From: Alphaproteobacteria bacterium
Lineage (GTDB): Bacteria > Pseudomonadota > Alphaproteobacteria > UBA6615
Length of the DNA stretch: 64,000 nucleotides
Assembly (NCBI GenBank): GCA_039980135.1
Contig: JBDXCV010000010.1
Span: forward strand, 1 to 64,000
Direction of reading: 5' to 3'
Shown: piece after piece, positions 19,680 to 28,854 of the stretch
Numbering within the stretch: the stretch's first letter is position 1
How the letters are laid out: each line of letters begins with the position of its first letter
The notes under the pieces: generated by a model
What the model saw: the letters and a program-made list of their open reading frames with translations, nothing else
Databases searched by the model: none
Told to the model about the DNA's origin: nothing
Made by a program: the position numbers and the translations under genes

Positions 19680-20656
19680 TGGTGCGGCGATCGATAGTTG
19701 CCGGTATCGGCGCTTACCTGCCGGACCGGGTGGTGACCAATGCCGAACTCGCCGAGCGCATTGAAACGTCGGACGAGTGGATCCAGGAACGCAGCGGCAT
19801 CCGGCAACGTCACATCGTGGCGGATGGCGAGATGACGTCGGACCTTGCAACCGCAGCAGCACAACGTGCGCTCGCCGCTGCGGGCATGGGGCCGGACGAT
19901 ATCGATATCATCTTGGTCGCGACCTCGACACCCGATGAGACCTTTCCCGCAACCGCCACGGTGGTCCAATCGAAGCTGGGCTGCGCCAATGGCAGCATGG
20001 GGTTCGATGTTCAGGCGGTGTGCTCGGGCTTTGTATTCGCGCTGGCGACGGCCGACAATTTCATCAAGGTCGGGCAGGCCGAAAGCGCCCTGGTGATCGG
20101 CGCCGAGACATTCTCGAATATTCTCGACTGGGAAGACCGTTCCACATGCGTACTGTTTGGTGACGGCGCGGGGGCCGTGGTGCTGAAAGCGGCCGAGGGC
20201 GACGGGACGAGCGCGGATCGTGGCATTCTTTCAACCCATCTGCATTCCGATGGCCGGCTGCATGATTTGCTTTATGTGGACGGCGGCCCGTCCTCCACCG
20301 GACAGGTCGGGCATTTGCGCATGGAGGGCCGCGAGGTTTTCAAGCACGCGGTCACGAAGATGGCTGCCGTAACCGTCGAGGCGCTGGAGGCTACGGGGCT
20401 GAAAGCCGAAGAAATCGACTGGTTTGTCCCCCATCAGGCCAATCGGCGGATTATCGATGGTACGGCGCGCAAGCTCGGCATAACCGGAGAGCGCGTCGTG
20501 GTAACGATCGATCAGCACGCCAACACATCGGCGGCATCGATTCCGCTGGCGCTTTCCGTCGCGGTCGAGGACAAGCGCATTCAGGAGGGGAACCTGGTCC
20601 TGCTTGAGGCCATGGGTGGCGGTCTGACCTGGGGGTCGGGAATCGTGCGCTGGTAG
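19679..20656 (+). CDS. fabH: 3-oxoacyl-ACP synthase III (FabH)
   Basis: A 325-residue thiolase-fold enzyme that starts fatty-acid synthesis by condensing acetyl-CoA with malonyl-ACP. The Cys-His-Asn triad is visible: Cys115 in VQAVCSGF, His in [11 protein letters not shown], and Asn in [12 protein letters not shown]. The C-terminal [13 protein letters not shown] is canonical. The ATG overlaps the plsX stop (TGATG); a GTG one codon earlier is a weaker alternative. Confidence 0.97.
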   Translation: MVRRSIVAGIGAYLPDRVVTNAELAERIETSDEWIQERSGIRQRHIVADGEMTSDLATAAAQRALAAAGMGPDDIDIILVATSTPDETFPATATVVQSKLGCANGSMGFDVQAVCSGFVFALATADNFIKVGQAESALVIGAETFSNILDWEDRSTCVLFGDGAGAVVLKAAEGDGTSADRGILSTHLHSDGRLHDLLYVDGGPSSTGQVGHLRMEGREVFKHAVTKMAAVTVEALEATGLKAEEIDWFVPHQANRRIIDGTARKLGITGERVVVTIDQHANTSAASIPLALSVAVEDKRIQEGNLVLLEAMGGGLTWGSGIVRW

Positions 20657-20673
20657 CGGCGTCAACCGCGCAG

Positions 20674-20686
20674 AATCAATTTTTTA
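20674..20686 (+). promoter_or_regulatory. IHF binding site upstream of ihfA
   Basis: The 13 bases match the IHF consensus WATCAANNNNTTR at every fixed position. The site lies 30 bp upstream of the candidate ihfA -35 element, so autoregulation by IHF is likely. Confidence 0.6.
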
Positions 20687-20715
20687 GATTAACCAATCAA
20701 AGCAATCCTTTGATA

Positions 20716-20744
20716 TTGACGCATTTCTGCTGTCGCTGTACCGT
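20716..20744 (+). promoter_or_regulatory. Candidate promoter of ihfA
   Basis: TTGACG (20716-20721) and TACCGT (20739-20744) are separated by 17 bp, 35 bp before the GTG start of ihfA. The -35 element is strong and the -10 is moderate. Confidence 0.5.
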
Positions 20745-20778
20745 CTTCAAAACCGAAAAACGGGTGGGAGAGTAGGCG

Positions 20779-21156
20779 GTGAATGACACGATTACGCGCG
20801 CGCAGTTGACGGAGGCCGTCTACCAGGAAGTGGGGCTGTCGCGGAACGAATCCGCTGATCTCGTGGAATCGGTGCTGGCTGAAATGTCGGACGCGCTGAT
20901 CCGGGGTGAGATGGTCAAACTCTCGTCTTTCGGCAGTTTTCAGGTCCGCCAGAAGGGCCAGCGGATGGGGCGTAACCCGAAGACGGGTGAGGAAGTGCCG
21001 ATCCTGCCACGCCGGGTCTTGGTGTTTCGGCCCAGCCATGTCCTGAAGAAGCGGATCAACGACGATAACGACGATCCGGGGACAACCACGGAACCGGTAT
21101 CCGCCCCGAGCTTCGCGCCGGGTGGCGGGATTCCGGAACCCGACACCTCTTACTAA
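20779..21156 (+). CDS. ihfA: Integration host factor alpha subunit
   Basis: A 125-residue HU/IHF-fold DNA-bending protein. The alpha-subunit pattern is [27 protein letters not shown], then [41 protein letters not shown], where the GRNPKTGE arm with its Pro intercalates DNA. A Pro- and acid-rich tail of about 25 residues is longer than in E. coli. It starts with GTG after GGGAGAG. The MerR-family gene follows after 9 bp. Confidence 0.95.
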   Translation: MNDTITRAQLTEAVYQEVGLSRNESADLVESVLAEMSDALIRGEMVKLSSFGSFQVRQKGQRMGRNPKTGEEVPILPRRVLVFRPSHVLKKRINDDNDDPGTTTEPVSAPSFAPGGGIPEPDTSY

Positions 21157-21165
21157 GCGGGACGG

Positions 21166-21615
21166 ATGACCGACACCGGAAATCTGTCAGTGCGCCGCGG
21201 CGGCAAGTCTGCCGCGGCATTTCGTACGATTAGTGAAGTCGCGACCGAGCTTGATGTGCCGCAGCATGTCCTGCGGTTCTGGGAAACCAAATTCACCCAG
21301 GTCCGGCCGATGAAACGAGGCGGTGGCCGCCGTTACTATCGCCCCGAAGATGTCGATCTGCTGCGTTCGATCCGCGCGCTTCTCTACGATGATGGCTACA
21401 CGATCAAGGGTGTGCAGAAGCTGCTGCGGGAAGGCGGCCTGAAACCGGCGGCGTCCGACGCGACGCCGGCGCCCGTACACCCGCCATCCGTCACACCGCC
21501 CGCGGCACCGCGGGCACCCGCTGCGGCCGGCATTTCCGACGACCAACGCGCGGAATTGAAATCGGTTCTCGGTGAACTCGAGGCGGTTCGCAAACTTCTC
21601 GATTCAGCACGCTAG
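21166..21615 (+). CDS. MerR-family transcriptional regulator
   Basis: A 149-residue protein. The N-terminal MerR helix-turn-helix is [25 protein letters not shown] followed by the wing [41 protein letters not shown]. An Ala/Pro-rich linker and a short helix take the place of a metal- or drug-binding domain. This is the regulator routinely found after ihfA in alphaproteobacteria; its targets are unknown. It is co-transcribed with ihfA. Confidence 0.88.
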   Translation: MTDTGNLSVRRGGKSAAAFRTISEVATELDVPQHVLRFWETKFTQVRPMKRGGGRRYYRPEDVDLLRSIRALLYDDGYTIKGVQKLLREGGLKPAASDATPAPVHPPSVTPPAAPRAPAAAGISDDQRAELKSVLGELEAVRKLLDSAR

Positions 21616-21663
21616 ACGGGCTTCAATCCCGAAACGTAAGTCTCTATAGTCCCGCCGATCGGT

Positions 21664-21740
21664 CGGGACGTAGCGCAGTCTGGTAGCGCATCACACTGGG
21701 GGTGTGGGGGTCGCAGGTTCGAATCCTGCCGTCCCGACCA
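21664..21740 (+). tRNA. tRNA-Pro(GGG)
   Basis: A 77-nt cloverleaf including encoded CCA. The acceptor stem is CGGGACG paired with CGTCCCG. The anticodon stem TCACA/TGTGG encloses loop CTGGGGG, giving anticodon GGG. The T-loop is GGTTCGAATCC. No duplicated 3' end of this tRNA is seen in the window. Confidence 0.95.
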
Positions 21741-21865
21741 ATTGTCTCACATCGCTGGTTTGGCAATGATCGGCTGGTCGCATTCCCGCTTGTCAGTTGA
21801 ACCGCCTTGGAATCTGTGGCGCCGACAAATTGACGAGACGGCGTCGCGCGAACGGAATCGGAAGT

Positions 21866-24457
21866 ATGACGACGACGTCCCTTGGCATCGATCCCGAAGA
21901 CCCCGTCGGCGGCGTTGAAACCGAAGTCGATCGTCAACGGATGCACGGCGAACTCGTGCACGAGTTTTCCCGTCGTCAGGGGATTGGCGCGGCGGCAACC
22001 ATCGGTGTGACATTGGTGGTGTCGGCTGTCCTCTGGAGACATCTCTCCGTCGATATTCTGCTTGGTTGGACGATCGCACAGATCATTCTGGCCACCGCGA
22101 ACTGGATGCGCTGGCGCCCGTTTACCGACCGCGCGGTTCTCGACCGTAAAACGCCCCCGACGAACATCGAGGCGATCGTCTGGCGATTTACCTCGGGTCT
22201 CCTGTGGGGCGCGCTGGCGTTCGTGGTGTACATAACCCTTCCGGCGCCTTTTGAGACCTTTGTTTTCTTAGTCATTGCCGGTATGGCGGCGGGAGGAACG
22301 GCAACGCTTTCCGCCCTGCGCCCGGCAGGAACGGCTTATGTTCTAGGCGTCCTGCTGCCCAACACGGCGGCGTTTGCGTCGCTGGGGACGACCACGGATT
22401 TGGCACTGGCGTCGGTCTCACTGCTGTACATGGTCGCGATGATTGGTGCCGTTGGAATCAACAACAAGGCCATTCGCGCGGTGATCACCGAACGATTCCG
22501 GAACGCGAAGATGCGCCGGGATTTCCAGTCGGAACGTGATACCTGGCTCGAGATTTCCAATACGACGGAAGCATTCTCGATGTTTGACAAGGACGACCGG
22601 CTTTTGGCCTGGAACACACAATATGCCGACCTGATGCGGATACCCGCGACCTTGCTGAAGCGCGGCACCGCGCGCACCGAATTGATCAAGGCGGGACGGC
22701 AACCCAGGTCGGTCGAAACCGGCGAACGAAAAATCGATGATTGGATCACCCAGAACACCCGCCTCGCGGCGGACTGGAACGTGGACGAATATGAGGGTGA
22801 TGTCTGGATTCGCCGTCGGGTGACAATCACGCGGGGTGGTCAGTCGGCGGTGAGTTTCGTTGATGTCAGCGAGTTGAAGCGCGCCGAACAGGCCCGAATC
22901 GAGAGCGAGGGTCGTTTTCGCGCGATCGTCGAGAACCTACCTGGCGGCATCGTCCTGAAGGACCGCGACATGCGGATTCGGCTGGCGGTGGGACCGGTAT
23001 ACGACCAAGTGCATGGCCTGACGGGGGACGAACGTGTCGGGAAAAGTATCTTCGATCTTGTCGATCCGGAAAACGCCGCGCAGGTGGATCGGCTCGACAG
23101 GCATGTCCTGGCCACCGGGGAAATGACCGAGGGCCTTCAGAGGTTTCCCGGTGCCGACGGGACTGAACTCGAGCTGTGGAATATCCGATTTCCGATCAAG
23201 GATGAGCATGGCGATATTTCGGGTGTTGGCTGCCTGACCCAGGACGTGACCGAACAGCGGCGTGTGGAATCCCAGCTGCAACAATCGCAGAAGATGGAGA
23301 TGGTCGGGCAGCTTACCGGTGGCATTGCACATGATTTCAACAATCTTCTGACGGTCGTTTTCGGGAACGCCTCGCTGCTTGCGGATCATGTTGCGGACGA
23401 TCCGGTCGCCGGGACACTGCTGCGCAATCTTCTGCGCGCTGCCGAGCGGGGCGGGGATCTCACCCAACGGCTGCTCGCATTCTCGCGGCGCCAGAACCTG
23501 CAACCTGTTGTCGTCGATGTCCGGGAAACCATCGCCGACGTGTTTGCTCTTCTTGAGCGCACGATAGAGGCCAGAGTCACGCTGGATTTGAAAGTTGCGG
23601 CGGATTTGCCCCCGGTGCTGATTGATCCGGTCCAGCTCGAAAGCGCGCTTGTGAATCTGGCGCTCAATTCACGCGATGCCATGCCGGATGGTGGCACCAT
23701 CACCTTCGAGGCAAGCGAGACGGTTATCCGCGAGGGGCAGGGGGCGGGCGACACGCCATTGCCACCGGGGAGATATGTCGAGCTGTCGGTGCGCGACAAT
23801 GGGCTGGGTATATCGTCAGAGAATACCGCGCATATCTTCGAGCCGTTCTTCACAACCAAGGAGACGGGCAAAGGCACCGGGCTCGGTCTGAGCATGGTTT
23901 ATGGTTTCGCGCGCCAGTCCGGTGGTGATGTAACGGTTTCGAGCGTCGAGTGGGGCGGGACCACGATCACCCTGTATCTGCCCGTCGCCGTGCCGGACGA
24001 CGCGATCGAGGATGATTTGTCCCGGACGGAAGAGATGTCGAACAGAGGGGGCGACGAGAGGATCTTCGTCATTGAAGATGACGAGGACGTTCTCGCATTT
24101 CTCGAGGCGAGCCTTGAATCCAAGGGCTATACCGTCGTGACGGCACGCCACGGGGTGGCGGCGTTTAACCAGTTGAACGCGGGTTTGGAGTTCGATCTTT
24201 TGTTGTCGGATGTCGTTTTGCCGAGAGGCGTGACGGGCCCGGAGGTGGCACGGCATGTCCGGGGCAGTCATCCGGACATGCCCGTGCTGTTTATGTCCGG
24301 TTATACGGGTGACGCGCTGGCGGGTTCCGGATGGCCGGAAATCGGCTACGATCTCATCCAGAAACCGTTTACCCGTGAGACGCTATTCGCCCGCGTTCGT
24401 GAATCACTCGATCGGGCGGGAGCGACCCGCAAACTGGAGGCCGAAACAGATGATTGA
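21866..24457 (+). CDS. Membrane-bound PAS hybrid sensor histidine kinase with receiver domain
   Basis: An 863-residue protein. Residues about 40-205 hold five to six transmembrane helices. Two PAS-type domains follow (about 225-335, beginning near [12 protein letters not shown], and about 350-470). The HisKA H-box has His489 in [13 protein letters not shown]. The ATPase motifs include [17 protein letters not shown] and [15 protein letters not shown]-terminal receiver carries phospho-acceptor Asp782 in LLLSDVVLP and the conserved KPF. The signal sensed is unknown. The ATG at 21866 follows GGAAGT; it overlaps the next receiver gene by 8 bp, implying a phosphorelay pair. Confidence 0.9.
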   Translation: MTTTSLGIDPEDPVGGVETEVDRQRMHGELVHEFSRRQGIGAAATIGVTLVVSAVLWRHLSVDILLGWTIAQIILATANWMRWRPFTDRAVLDRKTPPTNIEAIVWRFTSGLLWGALAFVVYITLPAPFETFVFLVIAGMAAGGTATLSALRPAGTAYVLGVLLPNTAAFASLGTTTDLALASVSLLYMVAMIGAVGINNKAIRAVITERFRNAKMRRDFQSERDTWLEISNTTEAFSMFDKDDRLLAWNTQYADLMRIPATLLKRGTARTELIKAGRQPRSVETGERKIDDWITQNTRLAADWNVDEYEGDVWIRRRVTITRGGQSAVSFVDVSELKRAEQARIESEGRFRAIVENLPGGIVLKDRDMRIRLAVGPVYDQVHGLTGDERVGKSIFDLVDPENAAQVDRLDRHVLATGEMTEGLQRFPGADGTELELWNIRFPIKDEHGDISGVGCLTQDVTEQRRVESQLQQSQKMEMVGQLTGGIAHDFNNLLTVVFGNASLLADHVADDPVAGTLLRNLLRAAERGGDLTQRLLAFSRRQNLQPVVVDVRETIADVFALLERTIEARVTLDLKVAADLPPVLIDPVQLESALVNLALNSRDAMPDGGTITFEASETVIREGQGAGDTPLPPGRYVELSVRDNGLGISSENTAHIFEPFFTTKETGKGTGLGLSMVYGFARQSGGDVTVSSVEWGGTTITLYLPVAVPDDAIEDDLSRTEEMSNRGGDERIFVIEDDEDVLAFLEASLESKGYTVVTARHGVAAFNQLNAGLEFDLLLSDVVLPRGVTGPEVARHVRGSHPDMPVLFMSGYTGDALAGSGWPEIGYDLIQKPFTRETLFARVRESLDRAGATRKLEAETDD

Positions 24458-24854
24458 TGCGGGGACCGCCAGGACGCGGGTGCTGGTTATCGATGATGAT
24501 GATCTGGTGCGCGATACCGTGCAGGCAATTTTATTGAAGGATGGCTACGACGTGGAGGTCGCGAGCGATGGTCGCGAGCTTGAGAAACGGCTCGACGCGT
24601 CCGCTCCCGATGTCCTGATCACCGATATTTTCATGCCGCATATGGACGGCATCGAAGTCATTCGCAACGTTCGCGACCGATTTCCCGACATTCTGATATT
24701 GGCCATGTCGGGTCTCGGGCATGTCGAGAATGCGGAAGGCAAGCCCATGATGCTTGAAATGGCCAAGGGGCTGGGCGCGTCCGAGATCATCCGAAAGCCG
24801 TTCCGGCCGGATGAACTCCTGGGTGTCCTGAACGATCTGCTCCCGACCTCGTAG
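24450..24854 (+). CDS. Single-domain response regulator (CheY-like)
   Basis: A 134-residue receiver domain with no output domain. The acidic pocket is VLVIDDDDLVRD, the phospho-acceptor is Asp59 in LITDIFMP, the switch Ser is in LAMSGLG, and the conserved Lys116 is in IIRKPF. The start overlaps the 3' end of the hybrid kinase gene, so it is probably the kinase's partner in a phosphorelay. An insertion around VENAEGKPMMLEM is seen in a subset of such proteins. Confidence 0.9.
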   Translation: MIDAGTARTRVLVIDDDDLVRDTVQAILLKDGYDVEVASDGRELEKRLDASAPDVLITDIFMPHMDGIEVIRNVRDRFPDILILAMSGLGHVENAEGKPMMLEMAKGLGASEIIRKPFRPDELLGVLNDLLPTS

Positions 24855-25016
24855 ATTCGGGTCCGCCGTCCCGGCGCCCGGGTTCGATTCCTGCCTGCAG
24901 GCGCAATTTTCACCCGCGTTCTCAAGGTTTCGGCCGCGCCGGTTCGTTCGCCGCGACGGTTCGTTAACGTTTATGTGCGACCGTTCTGCCATGTGCGAAA
25001 TGCGGAAAACTGCGCG

Positions 25017-26015
25017 ATGAGTGAAAACCCGGTCGAGCTCCCGAAAACCGTGTCGTTCGAGCATGCGTTTTTCCGGACGTTCGAGAACACGCATTTCCGC
25101 CTGTCCGACCCGCCGGAGGAACGCCCGGTGCTGGTTGGCGACATGGGTGACCAGGATGTGACCCTGACGCTGACGGGTGTCGCGCGGGAATTCCACATCG
25201 ACAAGAACAGCGCCGACGGCATCATGCTGGATGTAGTGGCGCGGAGCCTGGAGTTCGTCTCGGCGATAAAGCCGGGCGATGCCGTGCCCGTCGAGGTTCT
25301 CACCGGCGACGCCTCATGGGACCCGGAAGCGGTCCATGAGGAACGCGCGCGCCGGCGGATCAATCTGGCGATCGTGACATGGCATGAAGGCGGCGCGCCG
25401 GCCATTCTCGACGTCAAGGAGATCGACGCGGCCTACGAGGCCGCGAATGCGGAGTCCAAACGCGACGGCGCGATCGCGGCATTGAATGAGAAAATCGAGA
25501 TCGAAGGCGATCCGACCGAACTGGTGGATGGCCTGATCGCCGAGTTTGCGTTCATCGAATCCATGCGCGACAAGCATCTGGCCATCTGCCGGGTGAAAGC
25601 CGTGGTCACCGCGATCCGGAAGATGCACGCCAAGGAAATGAGCGTATCGGGCGAGTTTGAGCCGGTAATGCGGCTACTGCCCATCCCGGTGAAGACGCTC
25701 CACGAAATTCTGGGCGACGTGGATGCGCGCTTGACCGACCTGGAGGCCCTGTTCGCGGATTTCGACGGTGCCTGCGCGTTCATCCGCAGTTCACGCAATG
25801 ATCTGTACCGCCGCATGTCGGCCTGGGACGAACCCATCGAGTTCTGGGGCGGCATCGACCCGCGTCAGCCGGAGACATTCAACCTCGTCGAGCGGGTACG
25901 TGATCTGTATCGCTTCCTGGCGGCGCGCTACATGCCGGTCGATGAGTGGGTGCTGATGTTCTCGGAAGAAGACGATGCGCCCGACCTCAAATACGGCGGC
26001 GTGATGACCTGGTAG
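25017..26015 (+). CDS. Conserved protein of unknown function
   Basis: A 332-residue soluble protein without signal peptide or membrane span. The N-terminal third (FEHAFFRTFENTHFRLSDPPEERPVLVGDMGDQ and REFHIDKNSADGIMLDVVARSLEFV) looks mostly beta, with a conserved ITVTW-like segment (NLAIVTWHEGGAPAI). The remainder is helical, with LRDLYRFLAARYMPVDEWVLM near the end. I do not recognise a family. The ATG at 25017 is preferred; GC and codon use match the neighbours, so it is probably a native gene. The 160-bp gap to the receiver gene suggests separate transcription. Confidence 0.65.
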   Translation: MSENPVELPKTVSFEHAFFRTFENTHFRLSDPPEERPVLVGDMGDQDVTLTLTGVAREFHIDKNSADGIMLDVVARSLEFVSAIKPGDAVPVEVLTGDASWDPEAVHEERARRRINLAIVTWHEGGAPAILDVKEIDAAYEAANAESKRDGAIAALNEKIEIEGDPTELVDGLIAEFAFIESMRDKHLAICRVKAVVTAIRKMHAKEMSVSGEFEPVMRLLPIPVKTLHEILGDVDARLTDLEALFADFDGACAFIRSSRNDLYRRMSAWDEPIEFWGGIDPRQPETFNLVERVRDLYRFLAARYMPVDEWVLMFSEEDDAPDLKYGGVMTW

Positions 26016-26036
26016 CGCCGGCGCGAACGGCACCGA

Positions 26037-26498
26037 TCAGGATTTTGCTGTTTTGTTGATCTTCGCCGGTCGGGTCACCGACCTGTTCATCTCGCCCTTG
26101 ATCAACTGTCGGAAAAACGGCTCCACACGGCGCAGCCGCGTCAGATACTCGTCTTTCTCGAACAACCGCTTTCGAACCAGTATGACAACTTCATCGCGGC
26201 GCGCCTGGCCGACTTCCGCGACGGCCTTTTCGAGGCGACGGTTCTGCAACTGCCGATCGGCGATCGCCTCGCACATCAACAATACCTGCGCCTCGAGGAC
26301 GATTTCGTCGACGTTGGTCCAGGCGCGTTCTTCCTCGGGTATCTGGTCTTTCCATTCGGCCAATGCGGCCGCACACAGCTTGCGCAGTTCGGGGTCCGCA
26401 AGGTTCTCCGAGGGCGAGAAATCCTGTTCCTCCGGATCCGTTTCCGGGTCCATTTCCAGGTCCGGGGACGGATCGGGTGTCGTGTCTTGCGATGACAT
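26037..26498 (-). CDS. Acidic helical protein of unknown function
   Basis: A 153-residue protein (three residues longer if the ATG at 26507 is used). The first 35 residues are strongly acidic and Pro-rich. The rest is helical with LRKLCAAALAEWKDQIPEEERAWTNVDEIVLEAQVLLMCEAIADRQLQNRRLE and a basic end (RPAKINKTAKS). The charge split could suit binding to a partner or to nucleic acid, but no family is recognised. It is convergent with the previous gene. Confidence 0.6.
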   Translation of the reverse strand: MSSQDTTPDPSPDLEMDPETDPEEQDFSPSENLADPELRKLCAAALAEWKDQIPEEERAWTNVDEIVLEAQVLLMCEAIADRQLQNRRLEKAVAEVGQARRDEVVILVRKRLFEKDEYLTRLRRVEPFFRQLIKGEMNRSVTRPAKINKTAKS

Positions 26499-26605
26499 GC
26501 GCTGCAACCGTTTCAGCCTCTGCCCGCGTATTGACGCATGGGCATACTCACAGGCCGCAGGTTAACGGTTCGCGGTTTCCGAAAGGTTAGCGCCGCGATA
26601 GTCCG

Positions 26606-26929
26606 TCAACCGGCCAGCGCGATGCGCCCCTTGTCGGTGAGGCGGCAAACCAGCCAGTCGGGCTTGATCGGGTTGTCGAACCAGGGTTCGGCAAAGCCGT
26701 GACGGATGCAACTGCGGACCGTGCGGTCGCTTATTCTCTGACCGTCCCGGTCGAACAGGGGCAGTTTGCCGCCAGGTTGTTCGAGGCCGCGTGTCAGCCA
26801 GGCGCGCTGGGCGCCGCTCAGATTGCCGCGCGGTGCGGTCTTCCGGTCGCCGCGGGGACGATGGGGCTGTAGCGCGACGACATTGGTCTGCGCCGCGTTC
26901 CGGGCCGTGAAATTCTTGCTGACCGCCAT
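26606..26929 (-). CDS. Small basic protein of unknown function
   Basis: A 107-residue protein, MAVSKNFTARNAAQ..., with an Arg/Pro-rich first half and a second half LFDRDGQRISDRTVRSCIRHGFAEPWFDNPIKPDWLVCRLTDKGRIAL. That second half resembles a winged-helix-like ending in which TVRSCIRHG would be a recognition helix and LTDKG the wing. The start at 26929 follows GGGGA six bases away. It is divergent from cutA. The function is unknown. Confidence 0.6.
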   Translation of the reverse strand: MAVSKNFTARNAAQTNVVALQPHRPRGDRKTAPRGNLSGAQRAWLTRGLEQPGGKLPLFDRDGQRISDRTVRSCIRHGFAEPWFDNPIKPDWLVCRLTDKGRIALAG

Positions 26930-27028
26930 AATCTTCCCCATCGGTGCAGCGCGTTCGCGTGGCTGCCGATGTGGCGGATCGTAGTGTACAATGTCGCCCA
27001 CGCCAAGCATCCGTCCGGAAAGGCCCAA

Positions 27029-27379
27029 ATGTCCGGAGAATCCCGGCCAAGTTCAGCCGCCAGCATGGTCTACGTGACTTGCGGTTCGGTTAACGAGGCG
27101 CGACAGATCGGTGAGACGGTCGTGCGCGCGCGGCTGGCGGCCTGTGCCAACATCATCGACGGCATGCACTCGATCTACTGGTGGGAAGGTGCGGTGGAGG
27201 ACGGGTCGGAGACCGTCCTGATTTTGAAGACCGCCGCGGTGAACGTCCCGGCGCTGACCGCGCGCGTAAAGGCCCTGCACAGCTATGACGTGCCTTGCGT
27301 GGTCGAGATTCCGCTGGCGGGTGGCAATAGCGAATATTTCGACTGGATTGTGGCGGAAAGCACTGCGAACAGATCCTGA
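27029..27379 (+). CDS. cutA: Divalent-cation tolerance protein CutA
   Basis: A 116-residue member of the trimeric CutA1 family, named for copper tolerance but of uncertain molecular role. Signature blocks are VYVTCGSVNEARQIGETVVRARLAACANII, SIYWWEGAVEDGSETVLILKT and HSYDVPCVVEIPLAGGNSEYFDWI. GGAAAGG precedes the ATG at 27029; a later ATG at 27065 would also keep the whole domain. Confidence 0.93.
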   Translation: MSGESRPSSAASMVYVTCGSVNEARQIGETVVRARLAACANIIDGMHSIYWWEGAVEDGSETVLILKTAAVNVPALTARVKALHSYDVPCVVEIPLAGGNSEYFDWIVAESTANRS

Positions 27380-27380
27380 G

Positions 27381-27604
27381 ATGCGCGGATCAAGTCCGCG
27401 CATGACGGTCTCTGGAAAACGCCGATGCCCGACACACATTCGTTATGGCCGGACTTGTTCCGGCCATCCACGTCGTTGTTTCATGTGAAGGTTTTCCGCA
27501 GGGCAGGGGGCCGTGGATGCCCGCAACAAGTGCGGGCATGACGGTCTTTGGGGGAAATCAATAACTCGAACGATTCAGGTCATACCCGGGCTTGACCCGG
27601 GTAT
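27381..27604. repeat. Four 23-bp intergenic palindromes with covarying arms
   Basis: Each unit has 9-bp perfect arms around a 5-nt loop. 27381-27403: arms ATGCGCGGA/TCCGCGCAT, loop TCAAG. 27445-27467: ATGGCCGGA/TCCGGCCAT, loop CTTGT. 27517-27539: ATGCCCGCA/TGCGGGCAT, loop ACAAG. 27582-27604: ATACCCGGG/CCCGGGTAT, loop CTTGA. Arms differ between copies but always stay complementary, pointing to selection on the hairpin. They fill most of the 320-bp gap between cutA and ytoQ; no gene is seen here. Confidence 0.85.
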
Positions 27605-27698
27605 TTCATCACGGACAATGCGGGATTCGCGAGACGGCAGCGTGTTTGCTATAACCGGGCCAAGCCATCACATTCACTGGATATGCGGGGGAAGACCC

Positions 27699-28190
27699 AT
27701 GAACGACAAGGTTTGGAAGATATATCTGTCGGGGGAAATTCATTCCGACTGGCGCGAGCAGATCGAGAATGGTTGCGCCGAGGCGGGCCTGCCGGTCACC
27801 TTCGCCGCCCCGATCACCGAGCATGACGATTCCGACGATTGCGGCGTCGCGGTCTTCGGTCCCGAGCCGGACAAGTTCTGGCACGACCACAAGGGTGCGA
27901 TGCTCAACTCCATCCGCACCGGCACGCTGATCGAGCAGGCCGACGTGGTCGTCGTGCGGTTCGGCGAGAAATACAAACAGTGGAACGCGGCCTTCGACGC
28001 CGGCTACGCGTCGGCGATGGGCAAGCCGATCATCACCCTGCACCCGCCCGAGCATGATCATGCGCTGAAGGAAGTGGATGCCGCAGCCAAGGGCGTGGCC
28101 CGCGAGCCGTTCCAGGTGGTCCAGGCGCTGGCCTACGCCATCAACGGCGGCATGCCCGGCCAGTGGTACAAGGCCGAGGCTGCGGAGTAG
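27699..28190 (+). CDS. ytoQ: YtoQ family protein
   Basis: A 163-residue protein of the YtoQ family, which has a nucleoside 2-deoxyribosyltransferase-like fold. Family hallmarks are KIYLSGEIHSDWREQI near the start, FWHDHKGAMLNSIRTGTLIEQADVVVVRFGEKYKQWNAAFDAGYASAMGKPIITLHP in the middle, and KEVDAAA near the end. The biochemical role is not established. A run of GGGG with GAAG lies before the ATG at 27699. Confidence 0.9.
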   Translation: MNDKVWKIYLSGEIHSDWREQIENGCAEAGLPVTFAAPITEHDDSDDCGVAVFGPEPDKFWHDHKGAMLNSIRTGTLIEQADVVVVRFGEKYKQWNAAFDAGYASAMGKPIITLHPPEHDHALKEVDAAAKGVAREPFQVVQALAYAINGGMPGQWYKAEAAE

Positions 28191-28249
28191 GTATTACGCT
28201 TCAGTAGATTGAGTTTAGGAAGCCGCGTCACCTCAGGGTGGCGCGGTCT

Positions 28250-28834
28250 TTAGTTTTTGATGGTGTTCCATCTGAACTGGGCGGGTTCGGATGTTGCGTG
28301 TCCAAAAGCATCGCATTTCTCCAAGCCTTCCCCGACTGTGAACCGATAGAACGTCCAGCCGTCCTCGAGGTTCTCGAAGCCGGCGAGCAGATATCGGTCG
28401 CCTGCGCTCTCTTCGAAAAGCTTTGCGCTTAGCCAAAGTCTTTCTGCGGTGGTGTCGTTCTTGAGGTTGCGGTCACCAAAGACCATGACTCTCAAACTTG
28501 CTCGGGAAACGATTAACTTCTGAAAATCATCGTCGATCTCCGAGTCAGTTCCCCACTCGCATTCCATCGCCAAAGGGATCGATACCAGATTCTCGCCGAT
28601 GTATTTCAACCACACAGCGTCGAAGAGCCATTCGTTTCGGATACTGTTCATGCGTTGATACTTGGGCTTAAACCGCAATGCAGCAGCCCAGTAACCAGCT
28701 TCTTCGCCGTGCCGACAAATGTCGTGTGCGATTCTGGTTGTCCACGTAGGGTTGCCTTCGGCACCATGGCGATAATTCAACGCGCAGGTGCGTAAATCCT
28801 TGAATATCCTGCTTTCTATCTCGGGCGGCAGCAT
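28250..28834 (-). CDS. Hypothetical protein, possibly PD-(D/E)XK nuclease-like
   Basis: A 194-residue protein. The segment NEWLFDAVWLKY, then LVSIPLAMECEWGTDSEIDDDFQKLIVSRASLRVMVFGD, has an acidic-residue layout (Asp, then Glu-x-Glu on a strand, then a helix starting DFQKL) reminiscent of PD-(D/E)XK restriction-like folds. This is weak pattern evidence, not an identification. Base composition is visibly lower in GC than the flanking genes (frequent AAA, TTT and GAA codons), which hints at recent acquisition. It lies 20 bp downstream of the metY stop on the same strand. Confidence 0.5.
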   Translation of the reverse strand: MLPPEIESRIFKDLRTCALNYRHGAEGNPTWTTRIAHDICRHGEEAGYWAAALRFKPKYQRMNSIRNEWLFDAVWLKYIGENLVSIPLAMECEWGTDSEIDDDFQKLIVSRASLRVMVFGDRNLKNDTTAERLWLSAKLFEESAGDRYLLAGFENLEDGWTFYRFTVGEGLEKCDAFGHATSEPAQFRWNTIKN

Positions 28835-28854
28835 CGGTGTTGTCCTGTTGAAGC

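Noticed and set aside
24862-24900. tRNA-like T-loop (GGGTTCGATTCC) after the response regulator gene
   Set aside because: No acceptor, D or anticodon arms can be folded around it and the T-stem does not pair; chance or a very old remnant.
27381-27604. Regularly spaced palindromes that could suggest a CRISPR array
   Set aside because: The repeat units differ in sequence, spacing is uneven, and no cas genes are present; they are intergenic palindromes.
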